NCBI GenBank assembly: GCA_900544705.1
Contig: UQWH01000040.1
Coordinates: forward strand, 1 to 17,977
DNA length: 17,977 nucleotides
Source of the DNA: an uncultured Eubacteriales bacterium
GTDB taxonomy: Bacteria; Bacillota; Clostridia; Oscillospirales; Oscillospiraceae
Reading direction: 5' to 3'
Shown here in pieces: positions 1-6,148 of this stretch (its first letter is position 1; each line of letters opens with the position of its first letter). The notes under the pieces are model-generated. The model saw nothing but the letters and a program-made list of their open reading frames with translations, made no database searches and was not told where the DNA came from. Both the position numbers and the translations under genes were made by a program.

Positions 1-1201
1 CGTAATCCATCTCGGTCACGGTGTAAACACCGGGCATCAGGTTGTCGATCTGAATTTCTCCCTTGGAGTTGGTCTTGACGGTCTGATTGATGCCATTGCC
101 GGTGACGGTAAAAGTAAGGTTGTCCACCTTACCGTCCTCCGAGGTCTTGACGATCTTAGCAGAGCCGTAGGACACCTTCAGATTGAAGAACGCCTGCACG
201 GGGTCCATAATGGTGGCTGCGTAAGTGACCGCATCCTGCATGGTTCCGTCAGGCCCATAGTGACCGTCGCTCCATACGACAACACCCCTGCGAATATTGT
301 TCTTGCTGGCGGAAATGGTCAGAGGTTCCGCAGGGGCAGTCTTTGCGGTAATGGTCAGTGTGTCTCCATTGGTCGTAAAGACAATATCGGACAGGTTGCT
401 GCTGAAGGTATAGTTCGACACCACATGATTGCTGTCAGTCAAGGTAGCTGTGTACTGATTACCGTCCCATTTCAGCTCGACCGTCTGCGCCTTGTTGGGG
501 GTCTTGCTCATAAAGCTGGGAATGACCGTGTGGCTCTGAACGCTGGCTTCGATGCTGTCATAGTAAGCAGAAAAGCGACTATACAGCGGGTGAGAGGTGC
601 GGTACACGGATTTCACGGCATCAGCACTACCGGGGTCAACATGGTTGAAGTTCGAGTCACGCTCTCCGACGACCGTTTCCCATACCAGCACCTGCGTAGC
701 CATCATGTGCGCCATTTTGTCGGCATCGGATTCATTCTGCGAGCGCCAATCGAGGGACAAGTCACCCTGATAGCCATACTGCATGATTCTGCCCAGCAGC
801 GTCTTGATGGTATCGGCATCAATGGTGCTGTTGTAATCAGATGGATAGTTCTTCCAATAATCCTCGCCGTATCTTGTATAGGTTTTCTCCAGCAGACGGG
901 GAACCCCCGGCTCGATGCAGTAGCAGGCAGGGCCATCGAAAGAACCGATGGTGTGCAGTGTGGTCATCCATGTTGCCTCACCGGAGGTCCAGCCGTTCAT
1001 ATAATGCAGCTCATCATGCCCCCAAGTGCCGCTGTAATCAAGATTAGCATCCCCACTGCGGGGGAAGCCAATGGAATAGGATTTTGCCACTTCGCCGGAA
1101 GAAGAAGCGGCAAAGGCGGTGATACCCTCGCCGAGAATGGTTGTGAAGCAGATCAGCAGCGCCATAAGCCCTGAAATGCTTCTGCGATAGAGTTTTTTCA
1201 T
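1..1201 (-). CDS. Secreted thioester-domain adhesin with Cna-B/SpaA-like domain (N-terminal 400 residues, cut by the window edge)
   Basis: The reading frame opens at 1201 and runs off the left edge without a stop. An AGGAGG about 8 bases upstream fixes the start. Residues 1-31 are a signal peptide (KK..RR, hydrophobic core, cleavage likely after AFA). YCIEPG (Cys95) and ATQVLVW (Gln170) match the Cys and Gln of a TQXA-type thioester domain, which in this family forms an internal thioester able to bond covalently to host surfaces. From about residue 347 a Cna-B/SpaA-like domain begins with a Lys in KIVKTSEDG and a late Glu in YTVTEMDY, the usual isopeptide pair. Such proteins usually end in a sortase motif; that part lies outside the window. 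In gut mobile elements similar genes are listed as VaFE-repeat or SrtB-anchored adhesins. The class is clear; the ligand is unknown. Confidence 0.88.
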   Translation of the reverse strand, partial: MKKLYRRSISGLMALLICFTTILGEGITAFAASSSGEVAKSYSIGFPRSGDANLDYSGTWGHDELHYMNGWTSGEATWMTTLHTIGSFDGPACYCIEPGVPRLLEKTYTRYGEDYWKNYPSDYNSTIDADTIKTLLGRIMQYGYQGDLSLDWRSQNESDADKMAHMMATQVLVWETVVGERDSNFNHVDPGSADAVKSVYRTSHPLYSRFSAYYDSIEASVQSHTVIPSFMSKTPNKAQTVELKWDGNQYTATLTDSNHVVSNYTFSSNLSDIVFTTNGDTLTITAKTAPAEPLTISASKNNIRRGVVVWSDGHYGPDGTMQDAVTYAATIMDPVQAFFNLKVSYGSAKIVKTSEDGKVDNLTFTVTGNGINQTVKTNSKGEIQIDNLMPGVYTVTEMDY

Positions 1202-1224
1202 TTGCGTACCTCCTTGTAGATACG

Positions 1225-1250
1225 AAAAAAGCACCGCATTGCTGCGATGC
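1225..1250 (-). terminator. Intrinsic terminator between lipoprotein and adhesin genes
   Basis: Read leftward, GCATCGC, a 6-base loop and GCGGTGC form a 7-bp stem (one G-T pair) followed directly by six T. It starts about 20 bases after the lipoprotein stop and ends about 10 bases before the adhesin ribosome site, leaving no room for a promoter in between. Confidence 0.75.
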
Positions 1251-1269
1251 TGATTTCAAAATGTTTGAT

Positions 1270-1971
1270 TTATGCGTATCCGATGTAGATCAGATAACTG
1301 CCAGCGGAGACGGACTCATACCAGACCCACACATCGGTGATGTCCGCATCTGCCGCATAGCGATTGAGTCGGGATTGTATGTCCCGTTCCAGATAGATAC
1401 AGCCGGCATCCGCATCAATGGGGTTGTCCCAGCAGTACACCGCTTCACTGTTCAGCGTAAGACCGACACTCTCGGCATAGCTCTTGGCAAAGTTGACCCA
1501 GTAGCCGATGTCAAAGGACGGCTCGGCGGGCGGCTCCGTGGATGGTTGTGTCGGCTGAGGCGGTTCTGACGGCTTCGGTTCCTCGGTTGCCGGAGAGATG
1601 GGCTGTTCTGTTTCGGATGGAGCCGGTGAAGCTGTGGTTTCCGACCGGCGCTCGGACTCGTCCTTCTTTTGCTGCGGCTCGCTTGTCTGCGGCGGCGTTG
1701 TGCTGCTTACTGGATGTTCGGGAACCGGTCGGCGTTCGCTTTCCGTGCTTCCTTCCGTTTCCTCATCTGCTGTCTGTGCGCTTTGTGCTTCGGGTGGCTG
1801 AGCCGGGGCTGTCTGTTCTGCCTGAGAGGTATCTTTTCCGGCAGCTTCTTCTGTCTGGCTCTCCGAAAAAGAAAACCCGTCGGGCTTTTCGGTGTTCTGT
1901 GAAGCCTTGCCGCACCCGGCAGTCAGGCACAAAAGCAGAATGAGAAATATGCTCAAAACCCTCGTTTTCAT
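1270..1971 (-). CDS. Lipoprotein with proline/serine/glutamate-rich stalk and a small conserved-looking C-terminal domain
   Basis: The start at 1971 is chosen because AAGGAGG lies 8 bases upstream; a longer frame opening at a GTG at 1992 would overlap that site. The protein has 233 residues. MKTR plus a hydrophobic stretch leads to the lipobox LTAGC with Cys20 as the lipidated residue. Residues about 25-150 are low-complexity, rich in Pro, Ser, Thr, Glu and Gln, as in an extended cell-wall-spanning stalk. The last 80 residues look folded, with aromatic motifs such as YCWDNPI and DVWVWYES. I do not recognise this domain. It lies just upstream of the adhesin gene and downstream of parB, so it is probably a surface component of the same mobile element. 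Its function is unknown. Confidence 0.82.
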   Translation of the reverse strand: MKTRVLSIFLILLLCLTAGCGKASQNTEKPDGFSFSESQTEEAAGKDTSQAEQTAPAQPPEAQSAQTADEETEGSTESERRPVPEHPVSSTTPPQTSEPQQKKDESERRSETTASPAPSETEQPISPATEEPKPSEPPQPTQPSTEPPAEPSFDIGYWVNFAKSYAESVGLTLNSEAVYCWDNPIDADAGCIYLERDIQSRLNRYAADADITDVWVWYESVSAGSYLIYIGYA

Positions 1972-2104
1972 TGTGCGACCTCCTTTTCGCACTCATTTTG
2001 CCGAAAAGAGAAGGGAAAATCAAGCCTGCGATGACGGCAGAACCCTTAATGATACCGCAAATCGGCTTTTTCGGGAACTTTACGCTGTTTCCACCAACTC
2101 TCTT

Positions 2105-2149
2105 AGATAGCTATACTCAAAAGAGATAGAGTTTATTTAAGAGAGATAG
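2105..2149. repeat. Three AGATAG direct repeats at two-turn spacing
   Basis: AGATAG occurs at 2105-2110, 2124-2129 and 2144-2149, with start-to-start spacings of 19 and 20 bases. The last two copies are longer, as AGAGATAGA. They lie in the gap between the parB stop and the lipoprotein start. The regular spacing on one DNA face suggests a protein-binding array, either an operator for the lipoprotein-adhesin transcript or a centromere-like site. This is inference from spacing alone. Confidence 0.4.
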
Positions 2150-2233
2150 ATGTCCTCTTTTCGGTTAGTCTGTTAGTATTCAAGGGGTTGGAGTGTGAGG
2201 AAGGGGAAGCGAAAAAACGTACTCCGCCTGCCG

Positions 2234-3187
2234 TTACCGGCTGTCACGATCCGCCCGCTGACGGAGAAAGCGGCTGTAATGCTCCAAGGCCTTCAGCACA
2301 TAGTCCTCCGTTTGGCTGATGGGAATATTCTTGGGGATCAGGCTTCGCACCTTGTCCCCTCGCAGGATGATCTTTTCCCGCTGGTTGGGCTTTTCTTCAC
2401 ACATAATGGCGGACACCACCTCCGGCGTGAGCTTTCCATCTGTGAAGAACTTCCGCATACGAATGGTCTGATCGTGAGAAGGGGTGCATTGATTCAGGTC
2501 GATTTCATCAACCACTGCCCGCTGGCTATCCTCGTCCAAATAGGAAAGCTCCACCGCAGGGCGCATCTTGATTCTGCCTTCGTCCACAAGGTCAAGCAGT
2601 TCGGGAACAAGATTGGTAAGGCGGATATATTTTCGAACTTGCTCGTGACTTTCACCGGCTTCTTCGGCAAGAATTTCTCGGCTTTTGCGCCCTTCATAAT
2701 TGTGCAACACTGTTGCCCCATTTTCTTTGCTCGGTCTGCCTGCCTGACGCTTCATCGCTTCCAAGCGCATCTTGTAGGCAAACGCCTTTTCCGAGGGAAG
2801 TATCTGCGACCGCTGGTAGTTGCTCTCTACCATTAGAATGGTAGCGGCGTCACGGTCAAGGTCTACCACCTCGCAGCGTAGCGTTTCAAACCCGGCAAGC
2901 TCACAGGCTCGTTTTCTGCGATGTCCCGAAACAAGCTCGTATCTGCCGTCCTCCTTCTGCCGGACGGTCGCCGGGGTAATGACTCCGCGCTCCTTGACGC
3001 TTTCCACAAGCTGCAACATATCCTCATCGTCCCGCACCTTGAAGGGATGGTCGGGAAAGTTGTCGATCTCCGTCAGGGGGATGTCCCGGATTTTTGCCAG
3101 CTTTGCGTCGTCCCGTTCCTCCTGCGTGGAGAACAGGTCATCGAGCGTGTTCGTGGGAAGCGTGAAGTCGCTCTTTCTGCCTGCCAT
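2234..3187 (-). CDS. parB: ParB/Spo0J-family partition protein
   Basis: 317 residues. The N-terminal ParB domain (about residues 35-130) includes the nucleotide-binding-type motif SGHRRKRACELAG and the NYQRSQILPSEKAFAYKMR stretch typical of the family. A central helix-turn-helix follows (SREILAEEAGESHEQVRKYIRL region), then a C-terminal part for dimer formation. GGAGG 10 bases before the ATG supports the start. It overlaps the end of parA by 50 bases, so the two are translated from one message. ParB proteins bind parS sites and work with ParA to segregate DNA; on integrative elements they are thought to stabilise the excised circle. I see no sequence like the classic Spo0J parS palindrome nearby, so the binding site is unknown. 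Confidence 0.93.
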   Translation of the reverse strand: MAGRKSDFTLPTNTLDDLFSTQEERDDAKLAKIRDIPLTEIDNFPDHPFKVRDDEDMLQLVESVKERGVITPATVRQKEDGRYELVSGHRRKRACELAGFETLRCEVVDLDRDAATILMVESNYQRSQILPSEKAFAYKMRLEAMKRQAGRPSKENGATVLHNYEGRKSREILAEEAGESHEQVRKYIRLTNLVPELLDLVDEGRIKMRPAVELSYLDEDSQRAVVDEIDLNQCTPSHDQTIRMRKFFTDGKLTPEVVSAIMCEEKPNQREKIILRGDKVRSLIPKNIPISQTEDYVLKALEHYSRFLRQRADRDSR

Positions 3188-3968
3188 CGGCTAACACCTC
3201 CTTCGTGAAATCTGCGTAGGCCTTGGACACGGTGCTGTTCGGCTCATAGGCGTATATGCTTTTGCCTTTGGACGAAACCTCTGCGGCTTTCACGGCAACG
3301 GGAATGGTCGTCCGGTAAATCCTGATCCGGCAGCCGAAGTTCTCCCGCAGCGCCTCCACGGTGCTTTTGGCGAGATTCGTTCTGCCGTCCACAAGGGTCA
3401 GCAGGATTCCATCGATGGCAAGGTTCGGGTTGGTGTGCTTTTTTACCTTGGCAATCGTGGACAGGAGCTGCGTCATTCCCTTTGCCGGCAGATATTGCGC
3501 CTGCACGGGAATGATAACGCTGTCCGCAGCCGTCAGTGCGTTAAGGGTAATCATACCGAGGGACGGCATACAATCTATGAGGACATAATCGTAGTTGTCC
3601 TTTACTTGGCTGAGATAGTTCTTCATCACGCTTTCCCGGCTCATTGCGGTCACAAGGCTCATCTCCAGCGCCGACAGCTCAAGATTCGACGGCACAAGGT
3701 CAACCTTTTCCTCGTGGCTGAGAATCCCGGCAAATGGGTCTTGGCTTTCCTCGCGCATTACCGCCGCCAGCTTGTTGGTCAGCGTCTGCGGCAGGCTGTC
3801 TGAATCCCGCCAGCCGAGGCAGGCCGTAAGGTCGCTCTGCGGGTCTGCGTCTATGAGGAGTACCTTTTTGCCCTGCATGGCAAGCCCGATTCCGAGGTTG
3901 ACCGCCGTGGTGGTTTTCCCGACGCCGCCCTTTTGGTTGCATATCGCTATGGTTTTACAGTTTGGCAT
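3138..3968 (-). CDS. parA: ParA/Soj-family partition ATPase
   Basis: 276 residues. A deviant Walker A motif KGGVGKTTT sits at residues 13-21, LLIDADPQSD follows as the A' motif, and YDYVLIDCMPSLG is the Walker B region. ATP-bound ParA dimers bind DNA non-specifically and are released by ParB, moving the DNA cargo. AAGGAGG upstream of the ATG supports the start. The last 17 codons overlap parB in another frame, a tight coupling of the two genes. The 5' side of this gene is an unusually long, highly structured non-coding region, suggesting that the operon has a leader RNA or a neighbouring small RNA. Confidence 0.95.
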   Translation of the reverse strand: MPNCKTIAICNQKGGVGKTTTAVNLGIGLAMQGKKVLLIDADPQSDLTACLGWRDSDSLPQTLTNKLAAVMREESQDPFAGILSHEEKVDLVPSNLELSALEMSLVTAMSRESVMKNYLSQVKDNYDYVLIDCMPSLGMITLNALTAADSVIIPVQAQYLPAKGMTQLLSTIAKVKKHTNPNLAIDGILLTLVDGRTNLAKSTVEALRENFGCRIRIYRTTIPVAVKAAEVSSKGKSIYAYEPNSTVSKAYADFTKEVLADGRQKERLHASHEHAR

Positions 3969-3997
3969 CTTTCGTTTTCCTCCTTCTTTGTAGATTT

Positions 3998-4024
3998 CAT
4001 AGCCGCCTGTAATGAACGGCTATG
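3998..4024 (-). other. Hairpin just upstream of parA
   Basis: CATAGCCG (3998-4005) and CGGCTATG (4017-4024) form a perfect 8-bp stem with an 11-base loop. It ends 30 bases before the parA start. No T tract follows in the leftward direction, so it is more likely a leader structure than a terminator. Confidence 0.55.
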
Positions 4025-4083
4025 TATATGTCCGCAGTATTTGTCCTCAACGCCCCCTGCGGCGGCTTTCGCCTTCCGGGAAA

Positions 4084-4299
4084 CACTTGGGTCACGGTGT
4101 GCTGCACCGTGTCATAGGGCTTTCACCTCTGCCGGGTTCTCCGCCAGCTCCGTAGAGAAGTATCATAATCCTTCTGACTGTCATCGCCGTCCCGGTGGCA
4201 ATCCGGGTTTCAGATCGGGGGTTCTCGCTCGTCCTCCGGTTAGGAGAAGTCACGGCGTACCCATCTTCGGGCTAATCATCAGAAGTAATGTCCCAAGTG
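4084..4299 (-). ncRNA. Candidate structured RNA, about 216 nt, upstream of parA
   Basis: The segment lacks a convincing gene but holds nested complementary blocks. CACTTGGG (4084-4091) pairs with CCCAAGTG (4292-4299) as an outer 8-bp stem. Inside it are a perfect 7-bp hairpin CACGGTG/CACCGTG (4093-4111), a long-range stem CTTCTGA/TCAGAAG (4171-4177 with 4279-4285), a stem CGCCGT/ACGGCG (4185-4190 with 4252-4257) and a short hairpin CCCGG/CCGGG (4191-4207). All nest without crossing, as in a multibranched RNA. Leftward transcription toward parA is assumed because parA is the nearest gene downstream. I cannot match it to a named RNA class from memory. It may be a cis leader of parAB or a separate RNA of the element. 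Confidence 0.55.
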
Positions 4300-4444
4300 C
4301 CTGTATATTCAATTTTCAAGGTTCACGAAGCGGCTCCCGATTGTGGTTGGGAAAGAACCCCTTCACTTACTCTGAATAAGGAAGCGATTTTTGAGGGTGT
4401 TTTTCAAAAAAAGTTGAAAAAATTTTTCGTGCCCCTTGGAAAGC
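4300..4444. other. AT-rich non-coding stretch with inverted repeat
   Basis: No gene is seen here. TTTTTCAA (4400-4407) and TTGAAAAA (4414-4421) form a perfect 8-bp AT-rich inverted repeat with a 6-base loop. The leftward sequence CTTGAAAATTGAATATACAG, just outside the candidate RNA, may hold its promoter, but no well-spaced -35/-10 pair could be assigned. Confidence 0.35.
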
Positions 4445-4481
4445 AAAAAAGCCGCCCTTCCGAGAACGGAAAAGCGGCTTT
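4445..4481 (-). terminator. Strong hairpin terminator, leftward
   Basis: AAAGCCGC (4448-4455) pairs with GCGGCTTT (4474-4481), with an inner stem TTCCG/CGGAA around an AGAA loop. Read leftward it is followed by a run of six T. It would stop transcripts coming from the right before they enter the parA leader region. Confidence 0.7.
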
Positions 4482-4493
4482 GCGTTTGAATGA

Positions 4494-4522
4494 TTTACTT
4501 GTTCATATTTATATAGTATACT
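4494..4522 (+). promoter_or_regulatory. Possible promoter for the 36-residue gene
   Basis: TTTACT (4494-4499), 17 bases, then TATACT (4517-4522). The -10 box is good and the -35 box is weak. It lies 33 bases before the small gene. Confidence 0.45.
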
Positions 4523-4554
4523 GTGGTCAGGCTTATGGAAGGAGGGCAAGAGCT

Positions 4555-4665
4555 ATGACGAACGGCAGCAACAGAAGCAAAGAGATAATAAGCAGGCTCG
4601 GTTTGTCCTCCCGGACGGTTGCCTTCATAACGAAATGCGGTCAGTTCAGACGAAAACGGGGATAG
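4555..4665 (+). CDS. 36-residue basic microprotein with HTH-like helix pattern
   Basis: ATG at 4555 follows GGAAGGAGGG at good distance, and the frame closes at TAG 4663-4665. The stretch KEIISRLGLSSRTVAFI resembles the recognition half of a helix-turn-helix, as in LuxR-type domains (compare the usual pattern of a helix, a short turn and S-x-R-T-V). The tail QFRRKRG is strongly basic. It has too few residues for a full DNA-binding domain and could act as a dimer, or be the remnant of a larger regulator. A plausible promoter lies upstream, and the metallophosphoesterase follows 79 bases downstream on the same strand. The good ribosome site argues that it is translated. Function unknown. Confidence 0.5.
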   Translation: MTNGSNRSKEIISRLGLSSRTVAFITKCGQFRRKRG

Positions 4666-4744
4666 TACAGGGCTATCTTGATTTCTCGCAGGGCTGTTCG
4701 GTGAGCAGTTCTGCTTTTACTTTATATATGGGAGATGATACACG

Positions 4745-5299
4745 ATGATTTATTTTACGGCAGACACGCATTTCGGTCACTACAATGTCATCCGGTTCTG
4801 CGACCGTCCCTTTGCCTCCGCCGAGGAAATGGACGAGGCGATGATTCAAAACTGGAACGATAGAGTGACCGGAAACGATACGGTGTATATTCTTGGGGAT
4901 ATGTTTTTCCGCAGCACCAATGCGGAGGAAATCCTGAAGCGGTTGAAGGGCAAGAAGCGGCTGATCGTCGGCAACCACGACGGCTCGTGGATGACGAAGT
5001 TTGACTACGCAAGGTATTTTTTCAGTGTGGACAAGTTTTTGGAAACCTCGGACGGAAAGCGCTCTTTAACGCTATGCCATTACCCGATGCTTTCGTGGAA
5101 GCACGCGAAGCGGTCATATATGATCCACGGGCATATTCATAATGATACGAGGGCAGACTTCTGGCCGCTGATTGCCGCACGGGAGAATGTTTTGAATGCC
5201 GGTGTGGATATAAACAGCTTTAAGCCTGTAACTTTTGATGAGCTGCTGGAAAACAACCGCCATTTCAAGGAAAACTCTTTGGCGGAAAGCTATACCTGA
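4745..5299 (+). CDS. Calcineurin-like metallophosphoesterase
   Basis: 184 residues with all five metal-binding motifs of the family in order: DTHFGH (residues 6-11), GDMFF near 51, GNHDG near 76, CHYP near 111 and GHIH near 128. This is a compact single-domain enzyme without signal peptide, hence cytoplasmic. Relatives hydrolyse phosphodiester or phosphomonoester bonds using two metal ions; the substrate cannot be told from the sequence. GGGAG precedes the ATG. Similar small phosphoesterases are frequent cargo in Clostridia mobile elements and phages. It shares its direction with the 36-residue gene and is closed by a hairpin downstream. Confidence 0.92.
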   Translation: MIYFTADTHFGHYNVIRFCDRPFASAEEMDEAMIQNWNDRVTGNDTVYILGDMFFRSTNAEEILKRLKGKKRLIVGNHDGSWMTKFDYARYFFSVDKFLETSDGKRSLTLCHYPMLSWKHAKRSYMIHGHIHNDTRADFWPLIAARENVLNAGVDINSFKPVTFDELLENNRHFKENSLAESYT

Positions 5300-5303
5300 A
5301 ATG

Positions 5304-5340
5304 AAAAGAGCCGCTTACTCCGATTGGGAATAAGCGGCTC
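5304..5340 (-). terminator. Hairpin between convergent genes, T run on leftward side
   Basis: GAGCCGCTTA (5308-5317) and TAAGCGGCTC (5331-5340) form a perfect 10-bp stem. Leftward it is followed by TTTT, so it best serves the 59-residue gene; in the rightward direction it may still stop the phosphoesterase transcript, though no T run follows. Confidence 0.68.
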
Positions 5341-5349
5341 GAACTCTAT

Positions 5350-5529
5350 TCAGATGTATACGACCTTCAGCTTTTTTCGCTTTGCGCCGGTCAGCTTCAC
5401 CAGCACATCGTCAACGGCGTCCGTGTATTTGCCCTGCCGGATAAGCGTGTTTTTCAGGTCTATGAGGGATTTGATAACCTCCGACCGTTCCTGCTCGGTC
5501 AGATAGATATGATACTTCTGTTCTTTCAT
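5350..5529 (-). CDS. Conserved-looking 59-residue hypothetical protein
   Basis: The start at 5529 is set by AGGAGG about 9 bases upstream; the open frame extends further upstream but that part looks like non-coding sequence. The protein is MKEQKYHIYL at its start, followed by a charged helical region (LTEQERSEVIKSLIDLKN) and a basic end (AKRKKLKVVYI). I recall similar short proteins as hypothetical genes of Clostridia integrative elements, but no function is known to me. The helix-rich, basic make-up would fit a nucleic-acid or protein partner. It faces the phosphoesterase and is probably the last gene of the mobile segment on this side. Confidence 0.65.
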   Translation of the reverse strand: MKEQKYHIYLTEQERSEVIKSLIDLKNTLIRQGKYTDAVDDVLVKLTGAKRKKLKVVYI

Positions 5530-5613
5530 TGTCCGGCACCTCCTGACGCTTCCATTATACTCCGGCAGTTGCAAAAAACGCAAAGATGCGATTATACTAT
5601 ATATATACTGATA

Positions 5614-5652
5614 GCAACAAGGCTCCAACCTTGCCGGTTGAAGCCCTGTTGC
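5614..5652. repeat. Long imperfect inverted repeat at the mobile/chromosomal transition
   Basis: GCAACA...TGTTGC, GGCT...AGCC and CAACC...GGTTG stack with single mismatches around a TTGCC loop, giving a hairpin of 39 bases. There is no T tract after it. It lies upstream of the 59-residue gene, just before base composition becomes GC-richer. It may be a leader hairpin or an element end; neither can be settled here. Confidence 0.5.
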
Positions 5653-5747
5653 TGCCTTTGCGAATGCCACTTTTCTGTTCGTTTGAAATTATCGCCTTAG
5701 TGGGCTGTGGCATTACAGCGGCTCTCCTGATTTTTCAGGCAGCGTGC

Positions 5748-6050
5748 TCATGCCTTTGCAGCCTCTGCCGCATCCTCAACGACCTCGGCAGCATCCTGTG
5801 CCGCGCGGCGCTCGTTGATTGCCTTTGCATCCGCCAGAATGTCCCCGGCATTTTCACGGATGACCGTTACGGTGGTCATGACACTGTCCTTCGCGCGAAG
5901 GGCGGCAGCCGTGGTATGCGTGTAGACCTTCTTCGCATCCTTGCTGCTCAGTATCTTAATTCCGGCCGTTCCGAACAAAACACCGGCGGCAACCAGCCCA
6001 GGCTTTCCCCATTTCCTAGTGAAGCCTCCTGTAAATTCTATTTTTTGCAT
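5748..6050 (-). CDS. Small membrane-associated protein resembling DUF6110
   Basis: 100 residues. A short hydrophobic/glycine segment GLVAAGVLFGTAGIKIL (about residues 18-34) is followed by a mostly helical, alanine- and charge-rich tail ending in EDAAEAAKA. From memory, the core SSKDAKKVYTHTTAAALRAKD resembles a small Clostridia family (DUF6110) seen near metal-transport genes. The ATG at 6050 has no ribosome site, whereas an AGGAGG lies inside the frame at about residues 7-9 and is followed by an ATG (6012) in a different frame; a one-base difference would join that ATG to the conserved core. The start is therefore uncertain and a frameshift is possible. A promoter lies at 6092-6120. Confidence 0.7.
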   Translation of the reverse strand: MQKIEFTGGFTRKWGKPGLVAAGVLFGTAGIKILSSKDAKKVYTHTTAAALRAKDSVMTTVTVIRENAGDILADAKAINERRAAQDAAEVVEDAAEAAKA

Positions 6051-6091
6051 CTTAAAAACGACAATATACGTTTCTTATCCAGTGCGTCCAC

Positions 6092-6120
6092 ATATTATCA
6101 CATCATTTTTCTGTTTCCAA
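6092..6120 (-). promoter_or_regulatory. Sigma-A-type promoter for the DUF6110-like gene
   Basis: Leftward TTGGAA (6115-6120), 17 bases, TAATAT (6092-6097). It is placed about 40 bases before the ATG at 6050, between the ferredoxin gene and this gene. Confidence 0.55.
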
Positions 6121-6148
6121 GACTTTTTTCGACGACTTCAGAAAAAAT

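Noticed and set aside
260..1174. 304-codon rightward open frame opposite the adhesin
   Set aside because: Antisense to a frame with signal peptide and thioester motifs; no ribosome site.
4084..4299. Group II intron as explanation for the structured region
   Set aside because: No reverse transcriptase, no typical GUGYG start and no domain V-like hairpin were recognised.
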